Assembly (NCBI GenBank): GCA_007115705.1
Contig: QXEO01000531.1
Span: forward strand, 11,926,828 to 11,990,827
Direction of reading: 5' to 3'
Length of the DNA: 64,000 nt
Source of the DNA: Dactylis glomerata
Taxonomy: Eukaryota > Streptophyta > Magnoliopsida > Poales > Poaceae
Shown: positions 12,518 through 23,739 of the stretch, one piece after another
How the letters are laid out: each line of letters opens with the position of its first letter
How positions within the stretch are numbered: position 1 is the stretch's first letter
Notes under the pieces: model-generated
Told to the model about the DNA's origin: nothing
Seen by the model: only the letters and a program-made list of their open reading frames with translations
Database searches by the model: none
Translations under genes and position numbers: made by a program

Positions 12518-12722
12518 TCAAAATGGTATCTCTCGTCTTATCCGAGACCCACTCACAATATTCATGCTCAAAGCTGGAACGTAATAACATTTATTCAAAA
12601 CTAATATCATCCCGGAGGGAAGCCGTAGATGCAGAGTGCATTCAGCCACGATGTCCACAATTTGACTGTTACCGACCCGCATTGTCACCTCATTCCTCTC
12701 CAAGTACCACTTATTCCCCAGA
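12518..12722 (-). pseudogene. Copia protease, C-terminal half
   Basis: Minus frame with NEVTMRVGN, LHLRLPSGMILVLNKCYYVP and LSMNIVSGS, the end of the Copia retropepsin domain. The catalytic DSGA part and gag would lie further right but are missing. Sequence beyond about 12722 is unrelated to the Copia element. Confidence 0.75.
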
Positions 12723-12732
12723 TCCTGCTGAG

Positions 12733-12761
12733 AATGGCCAGGTGAAGACTAAGACTAGACC
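12733..12761. repeat. 29-bp filler-like copy at a truncation junction
   Basis: These 29 bases recur at 12862-12890 with one mismatch. In the intact relatives (around 18318 and 24513) the segment occurs only at the position matching 12862. The extra copy sits exactly between the Copia protease end and the truncated LTR, as expected of templated filler DNA at a repaired break. Confidence 0.6.
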
Positions 12762-14720
12762 GGGGACACAGCTTAGTACTTAGTTTTAACACTCTACAGA
12801 GGTTGTGCACTTTCCCACAAGACTTAGTCAACCCCTTTTTCCATGATGCTCATTTTGCTCAAATGGCCAGGTGAAGACTAAGACAAGACCTTTCAGAAGC
12901 AATCCCTCAGACCAACCCCAACTCGCACCATCCTACAACCTCTGTCCGTCTGGCTGAGTTCTCGCAACTTAATTAGTCAAGACAGAGCCCATATGACTTG
13001 TGGCTGCACTAGAAGCTTCGCGAATTGAATATCTCCAATCTCTTTGTTCCTAGGTGGTCGTCCTTCGAGTGAGATATACGCGACCGCCATAGAGATGACT
13101 CTGGTATAACCACTCAACATAATCCATCACACAATTCCACCCAGGTGTTTCATTAACTTTGTTGTTTTCTTAGTATTTCCAAAATAGTTTTCATACTTAG
13201 TGAAACATGTGGAATCCCACCCACAAATTCTATAGCACAACTAAGCAATCTACACTTATGATGTTTCTTCTAACAGGATAATCAGGGATACCCTAAATAG
13301 GACATAGCAAGCACAATAATCTACACATGCATATTATTAAAAGAAAGGAAACACTAAATGCATAATAAAAACATTGGGAATTTTATGAACAAGAGTGACA
13401 CTTGCCTTAGTAATTTGTAAAGATCGTACTTCTCTCAATAAACACGCATAGCTCTCATTTTAACTATAAGATAGAAAATTACACAACATAAACGCACACT
13501 CCAATAATACAAAAATCAAGCAAGGCACACAATTGTAAACATTTTTTTATTATTTTTATTTTAGTCTTCATCAATCTTATAGCTTAATGGGAAAGGGAGA
13601 TATGGCCTGAGGCATGGCTTGCAAGATATGGCTTTGAATGGTTGAATGGCAAGGTAAATTACTTAAAAGGAAAAAGTGTTATCTAAGTATAATTAGAAAG
13701 AATTTGGTGAGACTACAAAGTATGGATAATTCGAATTGTAATTCACATGAGTCAAAATATGTTAAACATCATACCATTGTGCTGAGCGTGGCAACACTCA
13801 TCAAATAGCACCAGGTACACATGGGTTGGTTAGGAACTAAAGATTTGTTAAATTACTCAAATAGCTCAACTGCAATTTGAATAACTTACTAGGAAAATAG
13901 GATTAATATTTGAATGATGTTGGAAGGTGTGGGGAAAATGTCTAAAGGGTTCTTATGGATAGATAGTATCATATGGATAAATTTAGTGATAGGAATGAAG
14001 CCCGAATAAAAGATAGATTTAAGTCTATAGTGAAAATACACAAATTCTCATATTTTAATTTGAATATATGTAAAGTTGTTAAAATATTATATACAGTTAT
14101 GCTACTGGACAGAGGACATCAACCCCTTTCATTTGCAAAAAGATTCATTTAAAAAGGATTTACGGACAGCAAAATATGTCCATAAAAAAGTTTGCTCTCA
14201 AATTTTAAATCAAACAGATTCGAGAATATACAAGTTAGATATTATGATTCTAATGGATAGATAATTACAATATGAATCCAACGCAAAAAGAATCAATTGA
14301 TTTGGAGGTACAGATCATGAGATATGAATTTTCAAAGTTCATAGCATTTTCTGCCCAAAAAATCCGAAAATGGCTATGGCTTGACACATGGTCGATTCTG
14401 GTTGGCTGATACCCATTTGGTAAGTGATCTAATTAAAGCTGCTGGATCGAGATCGTGTGGATCAGGAAGGTTCACCAGAGAAACTCACCGGGAATGTCTC
14501 CAGAAACACGTGCACGGCGGCGCCGGGCTCGGTCTGGTCCTTCCCGTCGATGTGGAGGTCGGGGAAGACGTGGACGACGTAGAGAACTTCGAGGCGAAGA
14601 CTATGGAGATCTTCCAGATCCTGGGTAAGGCTCTTGGCGGCGGCTGCGAGCAGATGGAGCTAGGATGGTGTCGAGCGGTGCAGCTAACGACGACGATAAG
14701 ATGAACGACCATGTCCTAGA
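12762..14720 (-). repeat. Truncated long LTR, related to the LTRs of the 17546-27571 element
   Basis: Sequence from GGGGACACAGCTTAG onward aligns by eye with 18210 onward and 24413 onward. Shared segments include CATGATGCTCATTTTGCTC, the CAATCCCTCAGACCAACCC block, and CACCCAGGTGTTTCATTAAC. It continues through the AT-rich part and into a G+C-rich block at about 14380-14710. The outer left end and the final roughly 900 bp ending in GATGTTACA are missing, so both ends are truncated. No gene is supported. Confidence 0.75.
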
Positions 14721-15339
14721 GGTAGGAAACAGTGAGAGGAATCTACTGTGAAAGTAAACCAAGCTAGATATCAATGTACAGAACGTACCAGCGCGATGAA
14801 CACGACAAGATCTGAAATAAGACGTTGTTGACACGGGATGTGTAGGCCTCCATTGAAGAAATTTTGTAAAGTAAATTGGAGGAGAAGATCAAGGGGTGCA
14901 CGCTGCTTCTCTCGGTTTGTACTACATGATATGTGTGAGACTGATACTCCATATGTTACTCCCTGACCCAACATGATGCACTACGTGGAAGGCCAACGAA
15001 GGACTTGGGTAACTGCTGATATGAAGACTGCACAACACCAATGATACATTGAGGAAGTGGAAATGAGAACATGGAACAATGAACACAGTAATAGAATAGA
15101 TCACCAATAATTCTAGTTATAGAACCAACGGTATCGTAATAATCTAATGATCATACCAAAATGGGGTATAACCATACTAGATTGTTAGTGTTTGATCTAG
15201 TTTGTTGGATGTGTTGAATGATTGTGAGATGTTTGTAAGATGAATTGCCTTGATCTGCTGTGTTTGGGTAGGAATCTTCTTTGGATCCCTTCTATCTATT
15301 CTCATCTATGCTAAGCCCTAAAACTATCGTAAACTCAAA
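14721..15339. other. Unassigned sequence upstream of the gag fragment
   Basis: About 600 bp with no motif I can name. Its right end runs into the gag-like reading that follows, so it may be the 5' leader of that element. An AAACTCAAACAG just before ATGCATGCTCAG resembles a 3' splice site, but this is weak. Confidence 0.35.
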
Positions 15340-15735
15340 CAGATGCATGCTCAGTGCCAGAACGATCACAAGAACCCTCACATGGAGATAGCAATGCAAC
15401 GAATGGTAGAAGCACATACTGAAATGACTCTACTAATGACCCAGAATATGATCAACTGCAATAGCAAAATTTACCCCTAGGAATGCAGCAATTACAGGAT
15501 GATCATTCTCGAATAGTACAAATGATGTCCCAGATTTTGGTTAGTACTAATAACAACCTGCCACAAAATGATCATGGTAACAAGGAACCAGGAGATGATG
15601 CTGAGACAAAACTGCGAGCTTGCAAGATCTGTTGGGAACTAGAACACATGTCTAAGGAATGTCATGAACAGTCCCCTAACTGTGATACGAGCCATCTGAT
15701 TGAGGATTGTCCCATGGCCCAGGTTACTTGTTTGT
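15340..15735 (+). pseudogene. Gag nucleocapsid fragment with multiple zinc knuckles (left part)
   Basis: The first frame has NPHMEIAMQRMVEAHTEM, a gag coiled segment, up to a stop near 15478. The frame from 15483 then gives QLQDDHSRIVQMM and three Cys/His clusters: CKICWELEHMSKEC (CX2CX4HX4C), CPNCDTSHLIEDC, and the start of a third, VTC. The third knuckle is cut by the solo LTR insertion, and its next Cys lies just after the right-hand duplication at 30403. The knuckles would bind element RNA. Family: LTR retrotransposon gag, probably Gypsy. No RT follows, so the lineage is not certain. Confidence 0.65.
15731..15735. repeat. Target-site duplication TTTGT (left copy)
   Basis: TTTGT precedes TGTGGTGACCC. 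The same five bases follow GATGTTACA at 30398-30402. Confidence 0.9.
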
Positions 15736-17540
15736 TGTGGTGACCCAGCATACCACTTCATGTTGTAGTACGCAAGTCGTTGACATAACACTCGTGAAGT
15801 ACCATTTCACAAATATTACATCCCTGAGAGTGGTACAACAGAAACATAGCGGTCTTTATTCAAGCACTAAATATTACAACCATAATTGTACAAAGAATTC
15901 TAGTTCCTCCTAAGTCCAAAGAGGAACACTAGCAGATTCTAACTTAATACTACAAACCTTAACTAAAACAGAAAGGAGTAAACTAAGCATGTTGCTCTAC
16001 TCAAGTCGCTTTATTCTGTAGGGTTCGTTGCGACTTAAGTTACTACACTACAGTTCTAGTTGTCGGTCTCCTCCTTGTTTCCTTTGCTGGTAGCATAGGC
16101 GATGGTGTAGTCCATGCCTTCAACTCCTCCGGATAGGTCCGGCTCCTCGTAGTAGACTTCTTCAATGTCTTCCGAGGCTCCTTCAGTCTCCTCGTGCTAG
16201 TCCTTTGAGTCTAAGCAAGGGTTAAGAGGGAGTGGGGTGAGTAACGAGCGTTACCTAGCAAGTTCATTTAAATGGATAGTTGTGTTTGATGCACTAGCTA
16301 TGACCGTGGACTCAAAAGTCCTAGGTCAAATGCAAGTTTTCATAACCATTTCTTCAAAGGTTGATTTTATTCAGAAAACTATAAATGCTCGTCAGTCTTC
16401 ACTGGTTGATTAGAGCTTCGATGGGCTCCTTTCCTGCCGCGCTCGTAGCTCCTTCCTAGAATAGGGAGTATCTTGATACTTTTTTTACACTTTATAGAGG
16501 TGGTCACTTGTACCCATAAGAGATCAAAGCGTTGCTGCATGACCCGGTGTACTTTACGGTCCATACTTCCTTGGTATGGGCCCCAGTCGGTGATCCAAGC
16601 CAATCACGGTCCTCCTCCACGACCCCGCATACCCACCCATTATGTAATTACCGATAAGAGCCTTTTCTCTTTACTGGCCCTGGCATTAGGTTTTATTCTC
16701 CCATTTTTGGGTTCTTACCGTTACCAGCTTAATTACAATCCATCATAGCGCAATTAGGAAGTCTGTCCCCCTCTATATCCATAGATAGTCTGGCAGGAAT
16801 CCCACATCCTCCCTATACTCTATAGATAGACTCGGCTGGACAACCCTCTACTACCGATCCATTGATATGCGAGAGGAAGTTGGTACAGCTGACTTCTTCG
16901 TCCCATTCCAGATCTTATGGTTGACCGTGAATTATGATGCTAGAATCACTGGCGACATTTGTTATTAGTCCTAGGTGAACTTTCCAGTTGCAGTGGAACC
17001 TCCACCATACTCATACCATGTTCCCACTACCCACCATCCTAGGGCAATAACCATTCCGGTCGAAACCACAATTCATATTCGTTAGTAAAACAGAATCTTT
17101 TTACTTTAAATGCAGTAGTGATATAACTTTGCAAGTAATTTGATACTAATACTCAAAAGGTATGTGCAAGAGTGAACTTGCCTGCAAACAGCAAGGTAGT
17201 GCAGTAGGATGTGTTGAAGTGACCCGGGACCTCGGGTTCTGGAAAACAACATCATTGTCCGATAAGGGCAATGGTTAAAATTCAAATAATGATATGCCCT
17301 TTTGAGAGTGTGTGATTTAATTATAACCCCATGTGGTGATTTATTAATAAGTGAATATACTCTTTATTATAAATTTACTAGAGTATATATTAGGTTAAAT
17401 TCATTCAAGAATTTAGAACATTAATTCTTGAATGAAGTTCCTTTATTTTAATCTCAAAATTATCTGGGTTCTTTAATTTATTATGACTTTAAACTTTCTT
17501 ATAAATTTTCCTAGGAGTTTTTCTTTTCAAAAAATGTTAT

Positions 17541-17545
17541 GATTC
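17541..17545. repeat. Target-site duplication GATTC (left copy)
   Basis: GATTC precedes TGTAGTGATC and recurs at 27572-27576 directly after GATGTTACA. It fixes the ends of the LARD-like element and shows the insertion was into the solo LTR. Confidence 0.92.
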
Positions 17546-20500
17546 TGTAGTGATCTCACCTTTTAAAGATGACGATCCCTGTGCTTTTTAGTGCTAGCCC
17601 CTGGATCAACGCTAGCACACACAGTTTAAGATGTAATATCAAGAAATAAGGGTCATTATATTACATCACATGATCTAGCAATTACATAAAGAACTTTACA
17701 ATGCTCATAGCATAAAGCTTTCAGAGTTTACAATGAAATCAAAAATAGCATGGAGTCCTTCTTCTTCATGTGCCACAGGCGAACATGTTGCGGATAGACT
17801 CGTAACCCTGTCATACCTTTCTTATCGTCAAAACCTACAACATAAAACGTTGCAGCCACAAAGGGTCAATACATTTGAATTGTATTGGAAAGATGTCACT
17901 TTTTGGTGGACACAAATGGAGCCTAACACTTACATGAATATTTGGCTAAGTGGAGCTTTAGGCTAAGCTTGTAGAAAAGCAATTGTTTATCCTACTTTTC
18001 AAAAGATCTCATTTTTCTTTTAAAGCACTATTGGACACACTGGAATCCACCAGGTGCTCCTAGTTAATTATGCACACATAGGAATCCACCCGGTGTACAT
18101 AATTATGATCACACAACAATCCCTTGTTAACCACTCAAGTTTTAATTTAAAGAAGTTGGGATGAGGAGATCCTTGAACAGCTTCAAAATCATGTCGCTCA
18201 GAATTGTCCATAACTGGGGACACGGCTAAGTACTTAGTTTTTAACCCTCTGCAGAGGTGGTACACTTTTCCCACAAGACTCAGTCAACCTCTTTTGCCAT
18301 GATGCTCATTTTGCTCAAATGGCCAAGTGAAGACTAAGATGAGACTTTTCAGAAGCAATCCCTCAGACCAACCCGGACACATTCCATCCTACAAATCACT
18401 ACCACCCTCTATCCGTCTGGCTGAGTTCTCGCAACTTAGTTAGTCAAGACAGAGCCCATATGACTCATGGTTGCACTGGAAGCTTCACGACTTGAATGTC
18501 TCCAATCTCTTTGTTCCTGGGTGGCCGTCCACAAGTGAGATACACACGACCGCCACAGAGATGGCTCCGGTGTAACCACTCAATATAAATCCATCTTACC
18601 AATTTCCACCCAGGTGTTTCATTAACTTAGTTGGTTTCTTAATTTTTGCAAAACATAGTTTTCAAACTTAATAAAAGAACATGTGGAATCCCAACCACGA
18701 ATTCTATAGCACAACTAAGCAATCTACACTTACGGTGTTTCTTCTAACAGGGTAATCAGGGATATCCTAAATAGGGGATAGCAAGCCTAACAATCTACAC
18801 ATGCATATTATTAAAAGAAGGGAAACACTACATGCATAGTAAAACATCATTGGGAATTTTATGAACAAGAGTGACACTTGCCTTAGAAATTTCTGAAGAT
18901 TGTACTTCTCTTAATCAACACACGTGGCTCTCCGTACAACTATAATATAGAAAGTAACACAACATAAACACACCATTCAAGCAATATAATCAAACAATAC
19001 AACAAAAGTGTTTATTTGTTCTAGCTTAGTTTTGATTTGTCTTAGTGATGAAGTTGACTTGATATGGATGGAGAGAATGGTTAAGTCAAAGACTTCAAAG
19101 GATTGATGGGGGTTTTCTAGATTGTTAAGAGGTGTCAAACACTTAGTAAAAATAGCTTCAAGGAGATTCTTAGGCTTGGTTTGAGAAGTTGGATGAATAA
19201 TTTCTAAGTCATGAAGTCTAACACTTTCATCTTCTTGACTTGGTCTATCTTCTCTTGATTTTCTTGTCTTTCCTTCATCTCTTGTCTTCTCTTCATCTTC
19301 TTCTTTTTCCTTCAACTCCTTGTCTTCTCTTCAACTTCTTCTCCATGGTATTGATATGGGAAAACTTCTATGTCGTAGTGTTGGAGGGGGTAGTCAAAAT
19401 ACTTAGAAGAATTTTGGGTAAGAGGGGATTGATAGTTTTGCACTTGGGCAAGAATAGACAGTAGATTTTTACTAAGTCATGGTAGGTTTGATGTGTTCAT
19501 TAGGGCTTAGGATTATTCACACCTTTTCAAAGTGGAACAAAGTCAAATAGCACAAAGTGCATGATAGCAATTAGGAATTTGATATTTTGCAAGGTGCTTA
19601 AACTCAACTATAACTTGCAAAAAGATGAACTCGTGGAGTTGACATTTGGATAAGTGTGAAAAGTGTGTGAGAAGTATTTTGGTGGTTTTCTATTATCAAG
19701 ATAATCAATTTTGCAAAAGGAATTATGCCTAAAATATTTCTAGAATTAAATCTAGAGGAAAAATACTCAAATCCTCATTTGAATTTGAATACTTGATAAA
19801 ATTGGTCAAAATAATTTGTGCAATGGTTCTACTGGATAGAGGACAACAATATGATCCTACTGCAAAAAGAATCAACTGAAAAGGATTTATAGAATTTGAA
19901 CTATATTAAAAACACTCAAACTCACATATTTAAATTTGAATATTTTCAACTAGTTCAAAAGACAAATTTTATTACAGAATAGTGTTCTACACATTTTTAG
20001 GAATCCAGGGACATATTAATTGCAATTTTTGGATCTACAGAACAAAAGATATGAAATTTTGAAGGTTAGACTATTTTCTGAGATTTTAAAACGAAATTGA
20101 ACCGGGCTTATCCAGAGAAGCACACGTGCGGGCTTCTGATTGGCTCGTACCGGTTCGCCGAGATCATGGTTTGCCGCTGTTAGATCTTCATAAAAACCTA
20201 CGGTCGAGATCTGACTGGTTCACGGCTCAGAGGGCGGCTCGGCTGGCGGCTAGGCGTTTGGCTTGGCTCGGCTCGATCTAATCTGGGTCGTTGATGCGAG
20301 ATCCAGTGACAGGGAGTGGGAGGGGTGAGCTCACAGTGCAGCTCAGGTCGTCGGAGATGGACGACGCGACAACGATGGTTCTATCGAGGATAGAGGTGGT
20401 GCTACAGGTGTTTCGGGGCCTGAGGAAGATGTCAACGAGAATCAGCAGTAGGAGGGGAACTCGAAGGAGATCTTGGGAGGGTCCGAAGTGGCTTTGGTCA

Positions 20501-21686
20501 ATGGAGGAGTGCGGACAGAGTTACAGACGGCGGCGAGGTCCGGGCGATGGTGAGTTCGTAGATTTGCCTCGTAGTAAAAACCAAAACTGGATCAAGGAGA
20601 TGCGCACGTGCATGATACGGAGAGGGGAACCAAATTTGGGAGTCGTGGACTTACGGTGTTGTCGGATTTGATGACGAACAGTGGCGGTAGCAGTGGTTTT
20701 CCGACGAGCAATTTCTCGGCGGCCTGTCGATGATTTCAAGAATAGGCAAAGGGTGTCGACGGCGGAGAGGCTGGGCTATTTATAGCCGGGTTTGCTTGGG
20801 GGGGTCGACGGCGGAGAGGCTGGGCTATTTATAGCCGGGTTTGCTTGGGGGACGGGCTAGGGTTCGAGGTAGGGGCGCGATCGGATGGCTCGGGAGAGAA
20901 GCCGTGCCGGGGAGGAGTTCCTGGTGCGAGGTGGAAGATGACATGTGGGCCAGGGCGGTTAGTGGCTAGAGAGGGGGTCTGACGGGCGGGGCCCGGACGT
21001 CAGCGGGTGGAGGTGAGGAGCTCGAGTACCGATTCGGGTCTGGCCATAGTTGGCCTCGGGCCTCTTCTTCGGCTGGGCCGAACGGTTCGCCCCGGCTTCT
21101 TTTATTTTTTTTGTTCTTTTCTCTTTTTCCTTTTTCTGAATTCTGTTTTATTTCATAACTTTTGCAAATATGCATCAATTCAATTCAAGCCACTTTCAAG
21201 AATTTTCTAAAATTCTCAGCAATGTTTTAAACCAGTAATTAACAAGTTTTCAAAACAAAACATGATTTCCCTTGATAAATCTTAAATAAGCCAAATAGTT
21301 TTGCTTGCATAACATGAGATAGAAATAAAGTTCCAAAAATAATTCTTTTTAGAAATAGGAAAAAATACTGTATGAAAATAATGTTTAAAATCACTTCCAG
21401 ATTTAGTTTTGAAAATGCAATCCTTTCCTAAACACAACCCCATTGGTGATTCATTCCTTGCAAGCATAACTTGCATAAGTTTGAATAAGAAGTAGAAAAT
21501 AGCATTTTTGAATTCTTTCATTTTCTCAAAGAAGATCTTTAAGAAATATTAGGGAGTTTGAAAAGGTTTTTGAAATTAAGCTTATAAATAAATTCAAAAA
21601 GTTTTAAATCTTTGTGAATTTCCAATAAACACAAGCAAAACAAAACAAAAATTCCCCCAAATTTGATAAAATCTTGGGATGTTACA
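17546..21686 (-). repeat. 3' LTR of the first LARD-like element (4141 bp)
   Basis: Minus-strand start TGTAACATCCC at 21686; end ...CACTACA at 17546. A G+C-rich block covers about 20100-21090. The core promoter-like CTATAAATAG occurs twice, at 20776-20785 and 20825-20834, owing to a 49-bp tandem duplication (20755-20852) absent from the other LTR. It retains a segment of roughly 240 bp (about 20490-20725) that the other LTR lacks. ORFs on either strand are shared only in part between the two LTRs and show no domain. Confidence 0.88.
20755..20852. repeat. 49-bp tandem duplication of a TATA-containing segment
   Basis: Two adjacent copies begin GTCGACGGCGGAGAGG and each includes CTATTTATAG (minus-strand CTATAAATAG). 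The other LTR has a single copy with TATA at 26723-26732. The duplication arose in this LTR after insertion, or in the recombining parent. Confidence 0.85.
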
Positions 21687-21720
21687 GACTACCACCATTA
21701 AAAGAAATCTCGTCCCCGAG
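21687..21720 (-). promoter_or_regulatory. Polypurine tract of the first LARD-like element
   Basis: The minus-strand sequence reads CTCGGGGACGAGATTTC followed by TTTTAATGGTGGTAGTC, immediately before the LTR start TGTAACATCC. The GGGGACGAGAT...AGGG(G)TGGTAG pattern is a recurrent tract before TGTAACA-type LTRs in grasses. Confidence 0.75.
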
Positions 21721-23725
21721 ATTGGAGATGCTAGAAAGAAAGTAAGTATTGGGTTACCTAGGTGGCTACCACCCTTAAAAGAAACTTTTGTAGGTGGTCT
21801 AGATCTTCGGTTTAATCAGAAACACCTTGGTGTTGACTTGGCACTGGGTCATCTTTTGACTTGACACTGGGTCGTCCTTTGAATCCCTAGATGGTCTTCA
21901 TCTTCATTTCCCATAGGTGGGTGTCTATTCACAAGCTTGGGTATCAATCTTACTCAAGGGTTGCTTGGGCAATACCTTGCTCCCTTGTAGAGCTTCTATC
22001 CGGCGGGGTAGTTATTGAACTACCTTGGACACTGAGGAGTCACTCTTTGGTTCTGTTGAACTACTTTGGGTACTGAAGAGTCACTCTTTGGGTCAATCAG
22101 AAGACCAAGTTAAGGGGTCTCCTGTCTTTATTTCATCCTCTCAGTCGACATCCTTGGTGGTCCTTTATCTTATAGTTCATTCCTTTGTAAGCACTTTTGG
22201 TTCCAACGGAGTTATCCAGGTTGGCAAAACATCTTCCATTGCAAGTCTTCTTCAACGGTAAGCTTGTGGTTCATCCTCACCGGATTCCTATGTTTTGGCA
22301 ACACTTGCCTTTTATAAGGGTATAGTATCTTATCCTCCTAAGGTTCAGGCTTAACGACATCGTCTCTCTTGTAGGTATGTCACTTAAGATTTACCATTCC
22401 TCGTAACAAGAGCAAACAATATGAGTGATCATCATGGGGGCCAATCCATGTCGCACCCAATCATTACCTTGTATTTGGTTTGGTGCATCTCGCATTCTAA
22501 CTCTTGGTCATCCTCACTAGTTTTGACAAAAGATTCTATGGATATTGAATCCATGTTTCAATTCATGTTAAGGATTTTAGAAAATAAATCTATCAATCCT
22601 TAGCTAGTGGTTTGCGTAAACTCTCATATGACAAAATCTCTTAGCTTGCAGATCCTTCGGTTTTGCCATATCTTGTTCTATGCTTCCTATTCTTGATACT
22701 GAGCTTCTTAGCTGGAGCTGTCAATGTTGTTGTCTTCATGGAGGCTTGTCAAGAAAACACTTGTTTGGGTTTGAATAAAGACGAGAATAGATAGAAAGAG
22801 TCTAAAGAGGAACCCTACCCATACACAAAAGTTCGAAGGCAATTCACCTTACAATCAAAATCTAACAAGCATTCATCACATCAAACAACATGGTTCAACC
22901 ACAAACAACTAGTATGGTCATACCACAATTTGATATCATCATAACGTATTACGATGTCGTTCTTACATAGATCTTAAATGGAGGTCCAACTAGGGTTTTT
23001 TGGATGTCTTCCAGGTAGTAGTCTACTCTTTTCATCTTTGGGTTCCTTCTAGGTGTTGTGCAGTCTATACTTGAGTCTTCCTCCAAGCTCTTTGATAGCT
23101 TCCATGTAGTGCTTCTTGCAGAGTCGAGGAATAATATATGGAGCATCCGTCTCTTCTTGATGTTTTTATGAGATATGAACTCTAAAGAAAGAGGAATATT
23201 TTTGAAGATGAAGTAGATGGGAATGGAAGAAGTTAAAATTGCAAACACCCCTTTAATAAAAACTAAATTAGTTAGATTTTTCATCCTAGGGTCTTTCATC
23301 TCTCTCATCTTCTTGTGCTTCTCTTGAACATGAACTTATCTTCTTGCTCCTAGAATATCGTATCCTTCAGTTGGGCAAGTAGCTCATCATTTGCTAAGTA
23401 GCTCGTTGGTCCTATTGTTATCAAGATCCTTCGAAAGAGTTTCTAAGTCCTAGAACTATTGATGCATAGACTCTTTCTTCTAGACTTCTTCAATTTGCTT
23501 CCTTTGATGATAGAGGTGGGTGGATCTTGAAGTCCTTTGAGGTGTTGAAGTTGAAGCTCTTCGTCTTTGAGTTGAAAATGAAGAGAAGTAGAGACAAAAA
23601 TGACCAAGGGAAGAGTTTACGAGGGAATGAGTGTGTAAATTTTTAATTTAGAAATAAAAGCAACTCCTATATTTGTAAGGGGTTTTTGTCCAATCCTAGG
23701 GTCACGAACCTAAGGGCAACATAAT

Positions 23726-23737
23726 GCTCTGATACCA
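23726..23737 (-). promoter_or_regulatory. Primer-binding site (tRNA-Met type) of the first LARD-like element
   Basis: Minus-strand TGGTATCAGAGC, two bases from the end of the 5' LTR. It is complementary to the 3' end of initiator Met tRNA, the usual primer for plant LTR elements. It fixes the orientation as minus. Confidence 0.9.
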
Positions 23738-23739
23738 TC

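Larger units (their letters stand above)
3936..12722 (-). mobile_element. Ty1-Copia retrotransposon (Angela/BARE-like), truncated and interrupted
   Basis: Minus-strand element. Reading 5' to 3' on the minus strand it has protease, GAG-pre-integrase zinc region, integrase, RT, RNase H, then a 3' LTR beginning TGAAGGAGATATGCCCTAGAGG. That start is a close variant of the BARE/WIS/Angela LTR start. Gag and the 5' LTR are missing beyond about 12722, where a truncated long LTR begins. A 4.8-kb solo LTR with an ATACA target duplication splits the RNase H/RT boundary. Frames are broken by several stops and frameshifts, so the copy is dead. Confidence 0.85.
21687..23739 (-). other. Non-coding internal domain of the first LARD-like element
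   Basis: Two kilobases without recognisable protein domains on either strand. The longest minus-strand frame (22949-23308, 119 codons) matches nothing I know. Short local repeats occur, for example CTTG(G/A)CACTGGGTC near 21837 and 21861, and GAGTCACTCTTTGG near 22032 and 22076. The segment 22300-22680 is repeated in reverse orientation at 30612-30968. Confidence 0.75.

Noticed and set aside
19240..19464. Leucine- and serine-rich 74-codon frame, repeated at 25431-25655
   Set aside because: Both copies lie at the same place in the two LTRs of one element. It derives from a CTT-rich stretch.
22949..23308. 119-codon minus-strand frame in the LARD internal domain
   Set aside because: No known motif, and not preserved in the 30612-30968 relative; kept as non-coding.
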